Positions 1-8,048 of a DNA stretch of 64,000 bases are shown piece by piece. Made by a program: the position numbers and the translations under genes. Source of the DNA: Erwinia sp. E602 (GTDB taxonomy: Bacteria; Pseudomonadota; Gammaproteobacteria; Enterobacterales; Enterobacteriaceae); assembly GCF_018141005.1 (NCBI RefSeq), contig NZ_CP046582.1:4778718-4842717 (forward strand). The letters run 5' to 3'. Below the pieces are notes generated by a model, which searched no databases, was not told the DNA's origin, and saw only the letters and a program-made list of their open reading frames with translations. Position 1 is the first letter of the stretch; each line of letters opens with the position of its first letter.

Positions 1-443
1 ATCGCCAGCGGCACAATATAGCTGTCCAGCGACGGGGCGGCGATCTCCAGCCCCTCTATCGCCGACAGCACCGACACCGCCGGGGTAATCACCACTTCGC
101 CATAGAAGAAGCTGCCGCCGATCAGCCCCATAATCACCAGAATGGCGGTGGCCCGCCCGCCGGTGTTGCGGCCGGCCAGCGACATCAGCGTCAGAATCCC
201 CCCCTCACCGGCGTTATCGGCGCGCATTACATAGCTGATATATTTCAGTGATACCGTCAGCACCAGCAGCCAGAAAATCAGCGACAGAAAGCCAAACACC
301 GCGTCGCGCTCAACGCCAAAACCGAACTGCCCGGAGAGGCACTCGCGCAGGGTATACAACGGGCTGGTGCCAATATCACCGTACACCACGCCGATGGCGG
401 CCAGCGTCACGGCGCCAAGGGACTGCTTCTTGTCAGAGCTCAT
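1..443 (-). CDS. kup: Kup potassium uptake protein, N-terminal part
   Basis: Low-affinity K+/H+ symporter of the inner membrane (KUP/HAK/KT family). Only the first 147 codons are inside the window; the gene runs off the left edge. The start codon is the reverse-strand ATG at 443-441. The translation begins [20 protein letters not shown] and continues with the family hallmarks [11 protein letters not shown] (about residues 21-31), NAGEGGI (about 76-82) and [12 protein letters not shown] (about 110-121). It is almost identical to E. coli Kup over this stretch. It is divergent from ravA, as in E. coli, with a 265-bp gap between the two start codons. Confidence 0.97.
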   Translation of the reverse strand, partial: MSSDKKQSLGAVTLAAIGVVYGDIGTSPLYTLRECLSGQFGFGVERDAVFGFLSLIFWLLVLTVSLKYISYVMRADNAGEGGILTLMSLAGRNTGGRATAILVIMGLIGGSFFYGEVVITPAVSVLSAIEGLEIAAPSLDSYIVPLA

Positions 444-708
444 AGTTTTGTCTTTTTTTTGCTGAGTTACGCGGGATTGCGTACAGCGTCAGATCCTCAA
501 ACGGCGCACAGTATGCACGATTGAGAAAAAAAGCCGATCCTGAATTGCACGGTCGCCGCGTAAAATCGCACGCTTAGCTGGCTCGTGTCACCCTTTGATA
601 ATAAAAGAGCTGACTGCAATCCGCACTTTCAAGCATCATAGCCAGTAGTGTTTGCGCTCGCCAGCCACCGGGCTGGCCAGACCGTACAAAAAGGATGAAT
701 GTTTTATT

Positions 709-2202
709 ATGGCTCAGCCTCATTTACTGGCGGAACGTATTGCCCGCCTCAGCAATGCGCTGGAGAAAGGTCTCTACGAACGCCATCACGCCATTCGCCT
801 GTGCCTGCTGGCGGCGCTGTGCGGGGAAAGCGTCTTTTTGCTTGGGCCACCGGGCATCGCCAAAAGCCTGATCGCCCGCCGCCTGAAGTATGCGTTCCGC
901 AACGCCCGCGCCTTTGAATACCTGATGACCCGCTTCTCCACCCCGGAAGAGGTGTTTGGCCCGCTGTCGATTCAGGCGCTGAAGGATGAAGGCCGCTATC
1001 AACGCCTGACTAAGGGCTACCTGCCCGACGCGGAAATTGTGTTCCTTGATGAGATCTGGAAAGCCGGCCCGGCGATTCTGAATACCCTGCTCACCGCCAT
1101 CAACGAACGCCGCTTCCGCAACGGCGACAGCGAAGAAAAAATCCCCATGCGCCTGCTGGTCACCGCCTCTAACGAACTGCCGGAAGCCGACAGCGGTCTG
1201 GAAGCGCTGTATGACCGCATGCTGATCCGCCTGTGGCTGGATAACGTGCATGAAAAACAGAACTTCCGCAGCCTGCTTACCCACCAGCAGGATGAAAACC
1301 AGAATCCGGTTACCGATTCGCTGTGCATCAGCGATGAAGAGTATCTGGCGTGGCAGCAGGGTATCACTAAGGTCAGCCTGCCGGATGATGTCTTTGAGCT
1401 GATTTTTCAGCTGCGCCAGCTGCTGGAAAACCAGCCGGAAGCGCCCTATATCTCCGACCGCCGCTGGAAAAAAGCCATCCATCTGCTGCAGGCCAGCGCC
1501 TTCTACAGCGGGCGCAGTACCATTGCGCCGATTGACCTGATCCTGCTGAAGGACTGCCTGTGGCACGACGTAGCCTCAATGAAGCTGCTCGACCGGGAGA
1601 TCGACAACCTGCTGACCCAGCAGGCCTGGCAGCAGCAGCCGCTGCTGATTAAACTGCAGCAGGTCAACGCCCGCCGCCTGGCGCTGCAACAGCAGCAGAG
1701 CGTGGAGCAGGCGATCCGGCTGGAGAAACACGGCGGCATGTTCAGCCGCAAGCCGCACTATGAACTGCCGGCAACGCTGGCCGCAGAGTCGCTGACGCTG
1801 ATGCTGCAAAAACCGCTGGTGCTGCACGATATGCAGGTCAGCCATCTCACCCTGACCCGCGAAGCGCTGCAGCACTGGCTGCAGAAGGGCGGCGAGGTGC
1901 GCGGCAAACTCAACGGTATCGGCTTTGCCCAGCCGCTCGACCTGCACGTGGACGGCAACGACTGCCTGACCCTGCGCGACGTCAGCCTGCAGTCCACCCG
2001 CCTGATGCTGCCCGGTAAGCCGCAGCAGGGGCTGCCGGAAGAGATCGTGCAGGCGCTGGACGCGCTGGATACGCAGCTGCACGCCCAGCGCACGCTGTTC
2101 AGCCAGCACCACCGCTGCCTGTTTATCAGCGACGACTGGCTGGCACGTATCGAAGAGAGCCTGCAGCAGGTGGCTGAACAACTGAAGCAGGCACGCCAGT
2201 GA
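709..2202 (+). CDS. ravA: RavA, MoxR-type AAA+ ATPase
   Basis: Cytoplasmic MoxR-family AAA+ ATPase, 497 aa (E. coli 498). In E. coli it forms hexamers, binds the lysine decarboxylase LdcI and acts with ViaA on membrane and respiratory-complex functions. Walker A is GPPGIAKS at residues 46-53 and Walker B ends FLDE at about 112-115; ASNELPEAD is the sensor-1 region. I chose the ATG at 709, giving [10 protein letters not shown] as in E. coli MAHPHLLAER, over an in-frame upstream start at 652 that would add 19 unrelated residues. The stop overlaps the viaA start (GTGA), so the two are translationally coupled. The gap to kup holds GATAATAAAA near 597, which could be a sigma-S-like -10; this is only suggestive. 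Confidence 0.97.
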   Translation: MAQPHLLAERIARLSNALEKGLYERHHAIRLCLLAALCGESVFLLGPPGIAKSLIARRLKYAFRNARAFEYLMTRFSTPEEVFGPLSIQALKDEGRYQRLTKGYLPDAEIVFLDEIWKAGPAILNTLLTAINERRFRNGDSEEKIPMRLLVTASNELPEADSGLEALYDRMLIRLWLDNVHEKQNFRSLLTHQQDENQNPVTDSLCISDEEYLAWQQGITKVSLPDDVFELIFQLRQLLENQPEAPYISDRRWKKAIHLLQASAFYSGRSTIAPIDLILLKDCLWHDVASMKLLDREIDNLLTQQAWQQQPLLIKLQQVNARRLALQQQQSVEQAIRLEKHGGMFSRKPHYELPATLAAESLTLMLQKPLVLHDMQVSHLTLTREALQHWLQKGGEVRGKLNGIGFAQPLDLHVDGNDCLTLRDVSLQSTRLMLPGKPQQGLPEEIVQALDALDTQLHAQRTLFSQHHRCLFISDDWLARIEESLQQVAEQLKQARQ

Positions 2203-3656
2203 TTTCGCTGGACACGCTGAGCATGTTCCTCGCGGTCAGCGAGACCGAGCTGATTGAGGAGCTGGCGATCTCGCTGCTGGCCTCCCCGCAGCTGTCCAGC
2301 TTCTTTAAAAAATTCCCCAAACTGAAATCGGCCCTCACCCGCGACCTGCCGCAGTGGAAGGCCGAAGTGCTGCAGCAGATGAAAAGCACCGCGGTGCCGG
2401 ACGATCTGGAAATCGAATTTACCCGCTTTCGCGACTGCCAGACCCTGAGTCAGGCCTCCTTCAGCGCGCAGCTGCCCGCGCTGCTCGACTGGCTGACCCA
2501 GCAGCACTCACCCTTCGCCGAACAGGCCCGCCAGCTGACCGAACACAGCGATATCCAGCAGGTCAGCGTTGCCCAGCAGACGCTGTTTCTGCAGCGCTGG
2601 CGGCTGAGCCTGACGCTGCAGACCCTGACGCTGAACCAGCAGCTGCTGGAGCAGGAGCGGGAAAAACTGCTGGCCGAGCTGCAGCAGCGGCTGGCGATGA
2701 GCGGCCAGCTGGCCCCGGTGCTGGGCGATGATGACGCCGCCGCCGGGCGACTGTGGGATATGACCCGCGGCACGCTGCAGCGCGGTGATTATCAGCTGAT
2801 CGTCCAGTACGGTGATTTCCTTGCCGGGCAGCCGGAGCTGCTGAAGCTGGCCGAACAGCTGGGCCGCAGCCGCGAGGCGAAAGCGGTACTGGCGGAAGAG
2901 GCCCCGCCGGAGCCGTTCCACCAGCTGGTGCGCGAGCCGGAAAGCGTGCCGGAAGAGGTGAACGGACTGCATCAGAGCGACGATATTCTGCGCCTGCTGC
3001 CGCCGGAGCTGGCCACCCTCGGCATCAGCGAGCTGGAGATGGAGTTCTACCGCCGGCTGGTAGAGAAAAGGCTGCTGACCTATCGCCTGCAGGGGGAGAG
3101 CTGGCATGACAAAGTAACCCTGCGCCCGGTGACCCATCAGCACCACGATCAACAGCCGCGCGGCCCGTTCATCGTCTGCGTGGATACCTCCGGCTCAATG
3201 GGTGGCTTTAACGAACGCTGCGCCAAAGCCTTCTGCCTCGCGCTGCTGAAAGTGGCGCTGGCCGACAACCGCCGCTGCCATATCATGCTGTTCGCCGATC
3301 AGGTAATCAGCTATGAGCTGACCGCCGGCGACGGCATCAGCCAGGCAATCCGTTTTCTCAGCCAGCGCTTTCGCGGCGGCACCGATCTCGCCGCCTGCCT
3401 GGATGCGGTGCTGCAAAAGCTGGCCAGCACCGCCTGGAAGGATGCCGACGCGGTGATCCTCTCCGACTTTATCGCCCAGCGCCTGCCGGAGGCGCTGGTG
3501 AAACGCACCCGCGACCACCAGCAGCAGCAGCATCAGCGTTTCCATGCGGTTGCCATGTCCGATCATGGAAAACCCGGCATTATGCGCATCTTCGACCATA
3601 TCTGGCGCTTCGACACCGGGCTGAAAAGCCGCCTGCTGCGCCGCTGGCAGCGCTAA
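2199..3656 (+). CDS. viaA: ViaA, von Willebrand factor A domain protein, partner of RavA
   Basis: 485 aa, close to E. coli ViaA (483). It is the VWA-domain partner that stimulates RavA ATPase. The long N-terminal helical region is followed by a C-terminal VWA domain with the metal-ion-dependent adhesion motif DTSGSMGG starting at D329. The conserved end reads [12 protein letters not shown]...RLLRRWQR. The start is GTG at 2199, overlapping the ravA stop; the E. coli protein starts at the same place (MLTLDTL, here MISLDTL). Downstream there is a 93-bp gap to ovoA. E. coli has asnA convergent with viaA at this point. Confidence 0.97.
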   Translation: MISLDTLSMFLAVSETELIEELAISLLASPQLSSFFKKFPKLKSALTRDLPQWKAEVLQQMKSTAVPDDLEIEFTRFRDCQTLSQASFSAQLPALLDWLTQQHSPFAEQARQLTEHSDIQQVSVAQQTLFLQRWRLSLTLQTLTLNQQLLEQEREKLLAELQQRLAMSGQLAPVLGDDDAAAGRLWDMTRGTLQRGDYQLIVQYGDFLAGQPELLKLAEQLGRSREAKAVLAEEAPPEPFHQLVREPESVPEEVNGLHQSDDILRLLPPELATLGISELEMEFYRRLVEKRLLTYRLQGESWHDKVTLRPVTHQHHDQQPRGPFIVCVDTSGSMGGFNERCAKAFCLALLKVALADNRRCHIMLFADQVISYELTAGDGISQAIRFLSQRFRGGTDLAACLDAVLQKLASTAWKDADAVILSDFIAQRLPEALVKRTRDHQQQQHQRFHAVAMSDHGKPGIMRIFDHIWRFDTGLKSRLLRRWQR

Positions 3657-3749
3657 ACCCCGCCCGTTGTCCATTGCATAAAAACGGCAAAAGCCATCTG
3701 CTATAGTCATAAGATTGTTTTTTTCCATCAGGCCCGACTGGAGCACCTT

Positions 3750-5897
3750 GTGACTGCACAACCGACAAAACCGAGCGGGTTACCCGCCGCCACCCGTACA
3801 CTGCTGTTAAGCGGCGATAACGCAGAACAAAAACGCCAGCAGTTGCTCGCTTACTTCCGCCAGACCTGGGAACTGTATGAGAGCCTGTTTGACTGCCTGG
3901 CCGACGAACGCGCTTACTACACCAAGGCGATCCCGCTGCGCCATCCGCTGATCTTCTACTACGGCCACACCGCCACCTTCTACATTAACAAGCTGATGGC
4001 CGGGCAGCTGATCGACCAGCGGATTGACGATCCGATTGAAGCGATGATGGCGATCGGCGTCGATGAGATGAGCTGGGACGATCTGGACACCAGCCACTAC
4101 GCGTGGCCAACGCTGGCCGAGCTGCGCGACTATCGCGGCAAGGTGCGCAGCCGGGTGGAGCAGTTTATTCAGGAGATGCCGCTGACCCTGCCGATCGGCT
4201 GGGACAGCCCGGCGTGGGTGATCCTGATGGGCATCGAACATGAGCGCATCCACCTTGAAACCTCCAGCGTACTGATCCGCCAGCTGCCGGTGCAGTGGGT
4301 ACAGCCGCAGCCGCACTGGCCGGCCTGCACGGACGCGCGCCATGACCGCCACAGCGTGCCGCACAACAGCCTGATTACCCTGGCAGGCGGTACGGTCAGC
4401 CAGGGCAAAACCGACGACACCTACGGCTGGGATAACGAATATGGTCACCAGCTCCACCAGGTGCAGCCGTTCCAGGCCAGCCGGATGCTGGTCAGCAATG
4501 CCGAATACTACGACTTTGTTGCCGCCGGCGGCTACCGCACCCGCCGCTGGTGGGACGATGAAGGCTGGGGCTGGTGCGAATTTGCTAACGCCACGATGCC
4601 GACCTTCTGGGTGGGAGATGCCACCGCGCCCGACGCGCTTAAGTTGCGGCTGATGACCGAAGAGGTACCGATGCCGTGGGACTGGCCCGCCGAGGTCAAC
4701 CAGCTGGAGGCAGCGGCGTTCTGCCGCTGGAAGGCGGAGCAGACCGGCGAACCGGTGCAGCTGCCCGCCGAGTGCGAATGGCTGCTGCTGCGTGAGCAGG
4801 TGCCGGGCGATCAGCCTGAGTGGGATGAAGCGCCAGGCAATATCAACCTTGCCCGCTGGGCCTCCTCCTGCGCGGTCGATCGTTTCCCTCAGGGCGAGTT
4901 TTTTGATCTGATCGGCAACGTCTGGCAATGGACCACCACGCCGATCAACGGCCTGGAAGGCTTCCGCGTGCACCCACTGTACGACGACTTCTCCACCCCG
5001 ACCTTTGACGGCAAGCACTCGCTGATCAAAGGCGGCAGCTGGATCTCCACCGGCAACGAGGCGCTGAAATCCTCGCGCTACGCCTTCCGCCGCCACTTTT
5101 TCCAGCACGCAGGCTTCCGCTACGTGGTCTCACGCCACCAGGAGACCATGACCCTCAACCCCTACGAAACCGACAGCATGGTGTCGCAGTACCTCGACTT
5201 CCAGTACGGCCCGCAGTACTTCGGCGTCGGCAACTATGCCAAAACGCTGGTGGAGATCGCCAGCGGCCTGACCGACAAGCGCCAGCGTGCGCTGGATATC
5301 GGCTGCGCCACCGGCCGCGCCAGCTTTGAACTGGCCCGCCACTTTGAGCAGGTGGTGGGGATGGACTACTCGGCGCGCTTTATCGACGTGGCGCTGCAGC
5401 TGACCCGCGGTGAGGACTTCCGTTACGTCACTCAGGAAGAGGGCGACCTGGTTGAGTACCGACAGGTGCGGCTGAAGGATATCGGCATCAGCAGCGAACA
5501 GGCCGGCCGCATTCAGTTTGTACAGGGCGACGCCTGCAACCTGAAGCCGCAGCCGGAGAGCTACGATCTGGTGCTGGCGTCTAACCTGATCGACCGGCTG
5601 CGCCAGCCGAAACGCTTCCTGCAGGACATCACCGCCATGCTTCGCCCCGGCGGCGTGCTGATGCTCTCCTCGCCTTACACCTGGCTGGAAGAGTTTACGC
5701 CGAAGGAGAACTGGCTGGGCGGCGTGCGCGAGAACGGCGAGGCGCTCTCCACTTACCAGGCGCTGCAGCGGCTGCTGGCGGCCGATTATGAAGAGATCGC
5801 TCCACCGCAGGATCTGCCCTTCGTGATCCGCGAAACCGCCCGCAAATACCAGCACACGGTGGCGCAGCTGACCGTCTGGCGTAAGCGTAAGCGTTAG
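3750..5897 (+). CDS. ovoA: OvoA, 5-histidylcysteine sulfoxide synthase with methyltransferase domain
   Basis: Non-heme iron sulfoxide synthase that joins cysteine to C5 of histidine with O2, the first step of ovothiol A synthesis. 715 aa in three parts: an N-terminal DinB/EgtB-like iron-binding region (about 1-170), a formylglycine-generating-enzyme-like domain (about 205-470, with FDLIGNVWQW and IKGGSWIST), and a C-terminal SAM methyltransferase (LDIGCATGRAS from about 514) expected to N-methylate 5-thiohistidine. Likely iron ligands are H73, H164 and H168 (HERIH). Start is GTG at 3750 with GGAG seven bases upstream. The 5-thiohistidine lyase (OvoB) is not in this window. The same domain order occurs in Erwinia OvoA. 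The alternative, an EgtB-type ergothioneine synthase, lacks the fused C-terminal methyltransferase. Confidence 0.93.
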   Translation: MTAQPTKPSGLPAATRTLLLSGDNAEQKRQQLLAYFRQTWELYESLFDCLADERAYYTKAIPLRHPLIFYYGHTATFYINKLMAGQLIDQRIDDPIEAMMAIGVDEMSWDDLDTSHYAWPTLAELRDYRGKVRSRVEQFIQEMPLTLPIGWDSPAWVILMGIEHERIHLETSSVLIRQLPVQWVQPQPHWPACTDARHDRHSVPHNSLITLAGGTVSQGKTDDTYGWDNEYGHQLHQVQPFQASRMLVSNAEYYDFVAAGGYRTRRWWDDEGWGWCEFANATMPTFWVGDATAPDALKLRLMTEEVPMPWDWPAEVNQLEAAAFCRWKAEQTGEPVQLPAECEWLLLREQVPGDQPEWDEAPGNINLARWASSCAVDRFPQGEFFDLIGNVWQWTTTPINGLEGFRVHPLYDDFSTPTFDGKHSLIKGGSWISTGNEALKSSRYAFRRHFFQHAGFRYVVSRHQETMTLNPYETDSMVSQYLDFQYGPQYFGVGNYAKTLVEIASGLTDKRQRALDIGCATGRASFELARHFEQVVGMDYSARFIDVALQLTRGEDFRYVTQEEGDLVEYRQVRLKDIGISSEQAGRIQFVQGDACNLKPQPESYDLVLASNLIDRLRQPKRFLQDITAMLRPGGVLMLSSPYTWLEEFTPKENWLGGVRENGEALSTYQALQRLLAADYEEIAPPQDLPFVIRETARKYQHTVAQLTVWRKRKR

Positions 5898-5943
5898 CTG
5901 TTAGCTGTTAGCCAGCAGGTTTTTAAAGATCCTGCAGGCGACG

Positions 5944-6150
5944 CAAACCGTAAAGCGAAGGGAGCCTGTCAGGATCCTGGCAGGCAACCTGAACCGGGCA
6001 CGGGGCTAACGGTGCCCTTCCTTCAGACAACACAAACCGTAAAGCGAAGGGAGCCTGTCCACGGAGTAAAGCATCACGGGCCACGGACGGCCCGTGCTGA
6101 GCCGTCATGGAAGACGTTTTTTGCGTCTTTACGGAGTGGACAGGCTCCCT
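5944..6150. repeat. Direct and inverted repeat cluster between ovoA and asnC
   Basis: A 27-bp sequence beginning CAAACCGTAAAGCGAAGGGA is present twice without mismatch, at 5944-5970 and 6033-6059. The end of the second copy (AGGGAGCCTGTCCAC, 6048-6062) is repeated inverted at 6136-6150 (GTGGACAGGCTCCCT). The pairing continues inward through a 4 x 4 mismatch into TAAAG/CTTTA. Inside this long stem lie two smaller hairpins: CACGGGCC/GGCCCGTG (about 6076-6097) and AAGACG/CGTCTT (about 6111-6129). No coding sequence is credible here. It looks like a small non-autonomous intergenic element or a structured RNA; the family is not recognised. Confidence 0.7.
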
Positions 6151-6181
6151 GAAGCTGCCACATTCCAGCAGCAGACAACGT

Positions 6182-6216
6182 TTTTTGCTTTTTGCTTTTT
6201 GCTTTTTGCTTTTTGC
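6182..6216. repeat. Five tandem copies of TTTTTGC
   Basis: Five perfect head-to-tail copies of the 7-mer TTTTTGC, followed by TTTTAAAAGC so that the tract ends in the palindrome GCTTTTAAAAGC. It lies about 105 bp upstream of the asnC start, between the inverted-repeat element and the gene. Copy-number change here would alter the spacing or curvature of the asnC upstream region; that is inference. Confidence 0.85.
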
Positions 6217-6320
6217 TTTTAAAAGCTTCCCACTGTTATTCCGGCAATTTTATTGTCAATTTCCCTTATTTCCTGCACATTATCCCCTTAAACACTGAAC
6301 AATCCCTAACCGGAGTGACC

Positions 6321-6782
6321 ATGGCCGACACCCTGCAACCCGATAACCTCGATCGCGGCATCCTCAACGCGCTGCTGGACAATGCCCGCATCGCCTACGC
6401 CGAACTGGCCAAACAGTTCAACGTCAGCCCGGGCACCATCCACGTGCGGGTAGAGAAGATGAAGCAGGCTGGCATCATCAAAGGCACCCGGGTAGACATT
6501 GATCCCAAACAGCTGGGCTACGACGTCTGCTGCTTTATCGGCATCATCTTAAAGAGCGCCAAAGACTACCCGTCCGCGCTGGCGCGGCTGGAAGCGCTGG
6601 ATGAAGTGGTCGAGGCCTACTACACCACCGGCCACTACAGCATCTTCATCAAGGTAATGTGCCGCTCCATCGACCACCTGCAGCAGGTACTGATCAACAA
6701 GGTGCAGACCATTGATGAAATCCAGTCCACCGAAACCCTGATCTCCCTGCAAAACCCGATCATGCGCCCGATCAAACCCTGA
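6321..6782 (+). CDS. asnC: AsnC transcriptional regulator
   Basis: Lrp/AsnC-family regulator, 153 aa (E. coli 152). The N-terminal winged helix-turn-helix covers about residues 8-60 (NLDRGILNALLDNARIAYAE, then SPGTIHVRVEKMKQAG) and the C-terminal RAM effector domain carries TTGHYSIFIKVMCRSID and ends NPIMRPIKP. ATG 6321 follows CGGAGTGACC. In E. coli AsnC senses asparagine and activates the divergent asnA; asnA is not present beside it here (ovoA occupies the position), so its local target is unclear. As in E. coli, it is transcribed toward mioC and oriC, and a DnaA box follows its stop codon. Confidence 0.96.
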   Translation: MADTLQPDNLDRGILNALLDNARIAYAELAKQFNVSPGTIHVRVEKMKQAGIIKGTRVDIDPKQLGYDVCCFIGIILKSAKDYPSALARLEALDEVVEAYYTTGHYSIFIKVMCRSIDHLQQVLINKVQTIDEIQSTETLISLQNPIMRPIKP

Positions 6783-6795
6783 TCGGTGCATAACA

Positions 6796-6804
6796 TTATC
6801 CACA
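6796..6804 (+). promoter_or_regulatory. Perfect DnaA box after asnC
   Basis: TTATCCACA, an exact match to the high-affinity DnaA 9-mer, 14 bp after the asnC stop. A near match TTACCCACA lies at 7072-7080, about 60 bp before mioC. In E. coli the mioC promoter region also carries DnaA boxes that repress mioC transcription into oriC, so the same control is likely. Confidence 0.8.
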
Positions 6805-6934
6805 GCCATTTCTGGCATAAATCAGCCAGATAAAACGCCCCAATGACATTGAGAAAAGGATCTTCTCATTAGCCCCTTTTACAGTCCCTCTTCTTTGAAA
6901 CATATCTTACTGAAACAGATCTAACAGGCGGCTG

Positions 6935-7060
6935 CACCGTCGGCGGCGCAGCCAGTTTCGCTTCGGCCAGCGCGCAGCACCCGGAGCGTACTCATGTACG
7001 TGAGGATGCGAGCACTGCCCGAGGCGGAAATGGCAAGTGAGCCAGGTGCCCAACAGAATG
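6935..7060. repeat. Repeat-like GC-rich stretch before mioC
   Basis: The 358-bp asnC-mioC gap holds AT-rich sequence up to about 6930 and then a sharply different GC-rich stretch. It includes CGGAGCGTACTCATGTACG and continues GTGAGGATGCGAGCACTGCC. CGTAC and GTACG form a small perfect inverted repeat at 6987-7000. The style resembles short intergenic repeats dispersed in Erwinia and related genomes, but only one copy is present here, so I cannot prove it is a repeat family. No gene is seen in the gap. Confidence 0.4.
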
Positions 7061-7140
7061 AATACCCCTACTTACCCACAGGTAGATCCCAGGGTGATCA
7101 CAGGGTACAATGCCCGCCTTTACGACTCAGGGATCCCCTC

Positions 7141-7581
7141 ATGGCCGACATTACCTTAATCAGTGGCAGCACCTTAGGCAGCGCAGAATATGTTGCCGAT
7201 CATCTGGCAGAGAAACTGGAAGAAGCCGGTTTTTCTACCGAGACGCTGCACGGCCCGGAGCTGGAAGAGCTAAAGATGGAGGGGATCTGGCTGCTGGTGG
7301 CTTCTACCCACGGCGCAGGAGAACTGCCGGATAACATCCTGCCGCTGTTTGACGCTATAAAAGAACAGCAGCCGGACCTCAGCCAGCTGCGCTACGGTGC
7401 GGTGGGTATTGGCAACCGCGAATATGACCTGTTCTGCGGTGCGATCGATCTGTTTGACGATCTGCTGATCTCACTGGGCGCATCACGTATTGGTGACGTC
7501 TTTAAGATCGACGTGCTGCAGCATGAGATTCCGGAAGATCCGGCCGGTGAATGGGTTGAAAGCTGGAAAGCGCTGATCTGA
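7141..7581 (+). CDS. mioC: MioC, flavodoxin-like FMN protein
   Basis: 146 aa short-chain flavodoxin (E. coli 147) that binds FMN; in E. coli it is linked to biotin synthase activity, and its transcription runs into oriC. The FMN phosphate loop is ISGSTLGSAEY at about residues 7-17, and STHGAGELPDN (about 54-64) and GIGNREYD form the flavin-binding loops. ATG 7141 gives MADITLISGSTLG, matching E. coli. It sits directly left of oriC in the same orientation as in E. coli. Confidence 0.96.
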   Translation: MADITLISGSTLGSAEYVADHLAEKLEEAGFSTETLHGPELEELKMEGIWLLVASTHGAGELPDNILPLFDAIKEQQPDLSQLRYGAVGIGNREYDLFCGAIDLFDDLLISLGASRIGDVFKIDVLQHEIPEDPAGEWVESWKALI

Positions 7582-7689
7582 GCACCAGGATCTGCCCGCG
7601 ATCGGTGGGTGGATCCTCAGAAAACGTGCCTTTTCGATCGTGAGTTTTGTAAATATTGTCCTTTTTTGTCCATTTTCGCACCGCTTATC

Positions 7690-7950
7690 TGTGGATAACA
7701 TAACGAATTACCCGGTGAAAACCGGTGGTTATCCCAATAACAACCCAGGTGCTTTCCTGAGCCTGTGCATAAGTACCTATTTTGATCCCAGCTTATACGC
7801 GAAAGGATCACCGATCATTCACAGCTAACGATCGTCTCTAATCGGTTGATCGTTATCGGCTAATCAGGCTTATCCACAGAGATCGACGATCCTAATAGAA
7901 AGATCTAACAAAGAGATCTTTAAATAAAAAAGATCTTCTTTTTAATACCC
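7690..7950. other. oriC: oriC, chromosomal replication origin
   Basis: Located between mioC and mnmG exactly as in E. coli, and read here in reverse relative to the usual E. coli drawing. DnaA boxes visible are TGTGGATAA at 7690-7698 (R4 position), TGTGCATAA at 7764-7772 (R2 position, one change from the E. coli box) and TTATCCACA at 7870-7878 (R1 position). Next to R1 on the mnmG side is the AT-rich unwinding region, about 7897-7947, with several AGATCT/13-mer-like units such as GATCTTCTTTTTA. About ten GATC Dam sites fall between R4 and the AT-rich end, and more lie on both sides. The rest of the 7582-8048 gap has no gene; an mnmG promoter should lie at about 7960-8030. Confidence 0.95.
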
Positions 7951-8048
7951 AGGGATCCCGACGCTTTCACCGTCCGCTAAAGTTGAGTAGAATCCACGCC
8001 CCGGACAACGATCCCCCTTCATTCGCACAAACCGCGAGGTGCAGTACC

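Noticed and set aside
3807-5108. Reverse-strand open frame of 433 codons opposite ovoA
   Set aside because: Shadow of ovoA, which has complete domain motifs.
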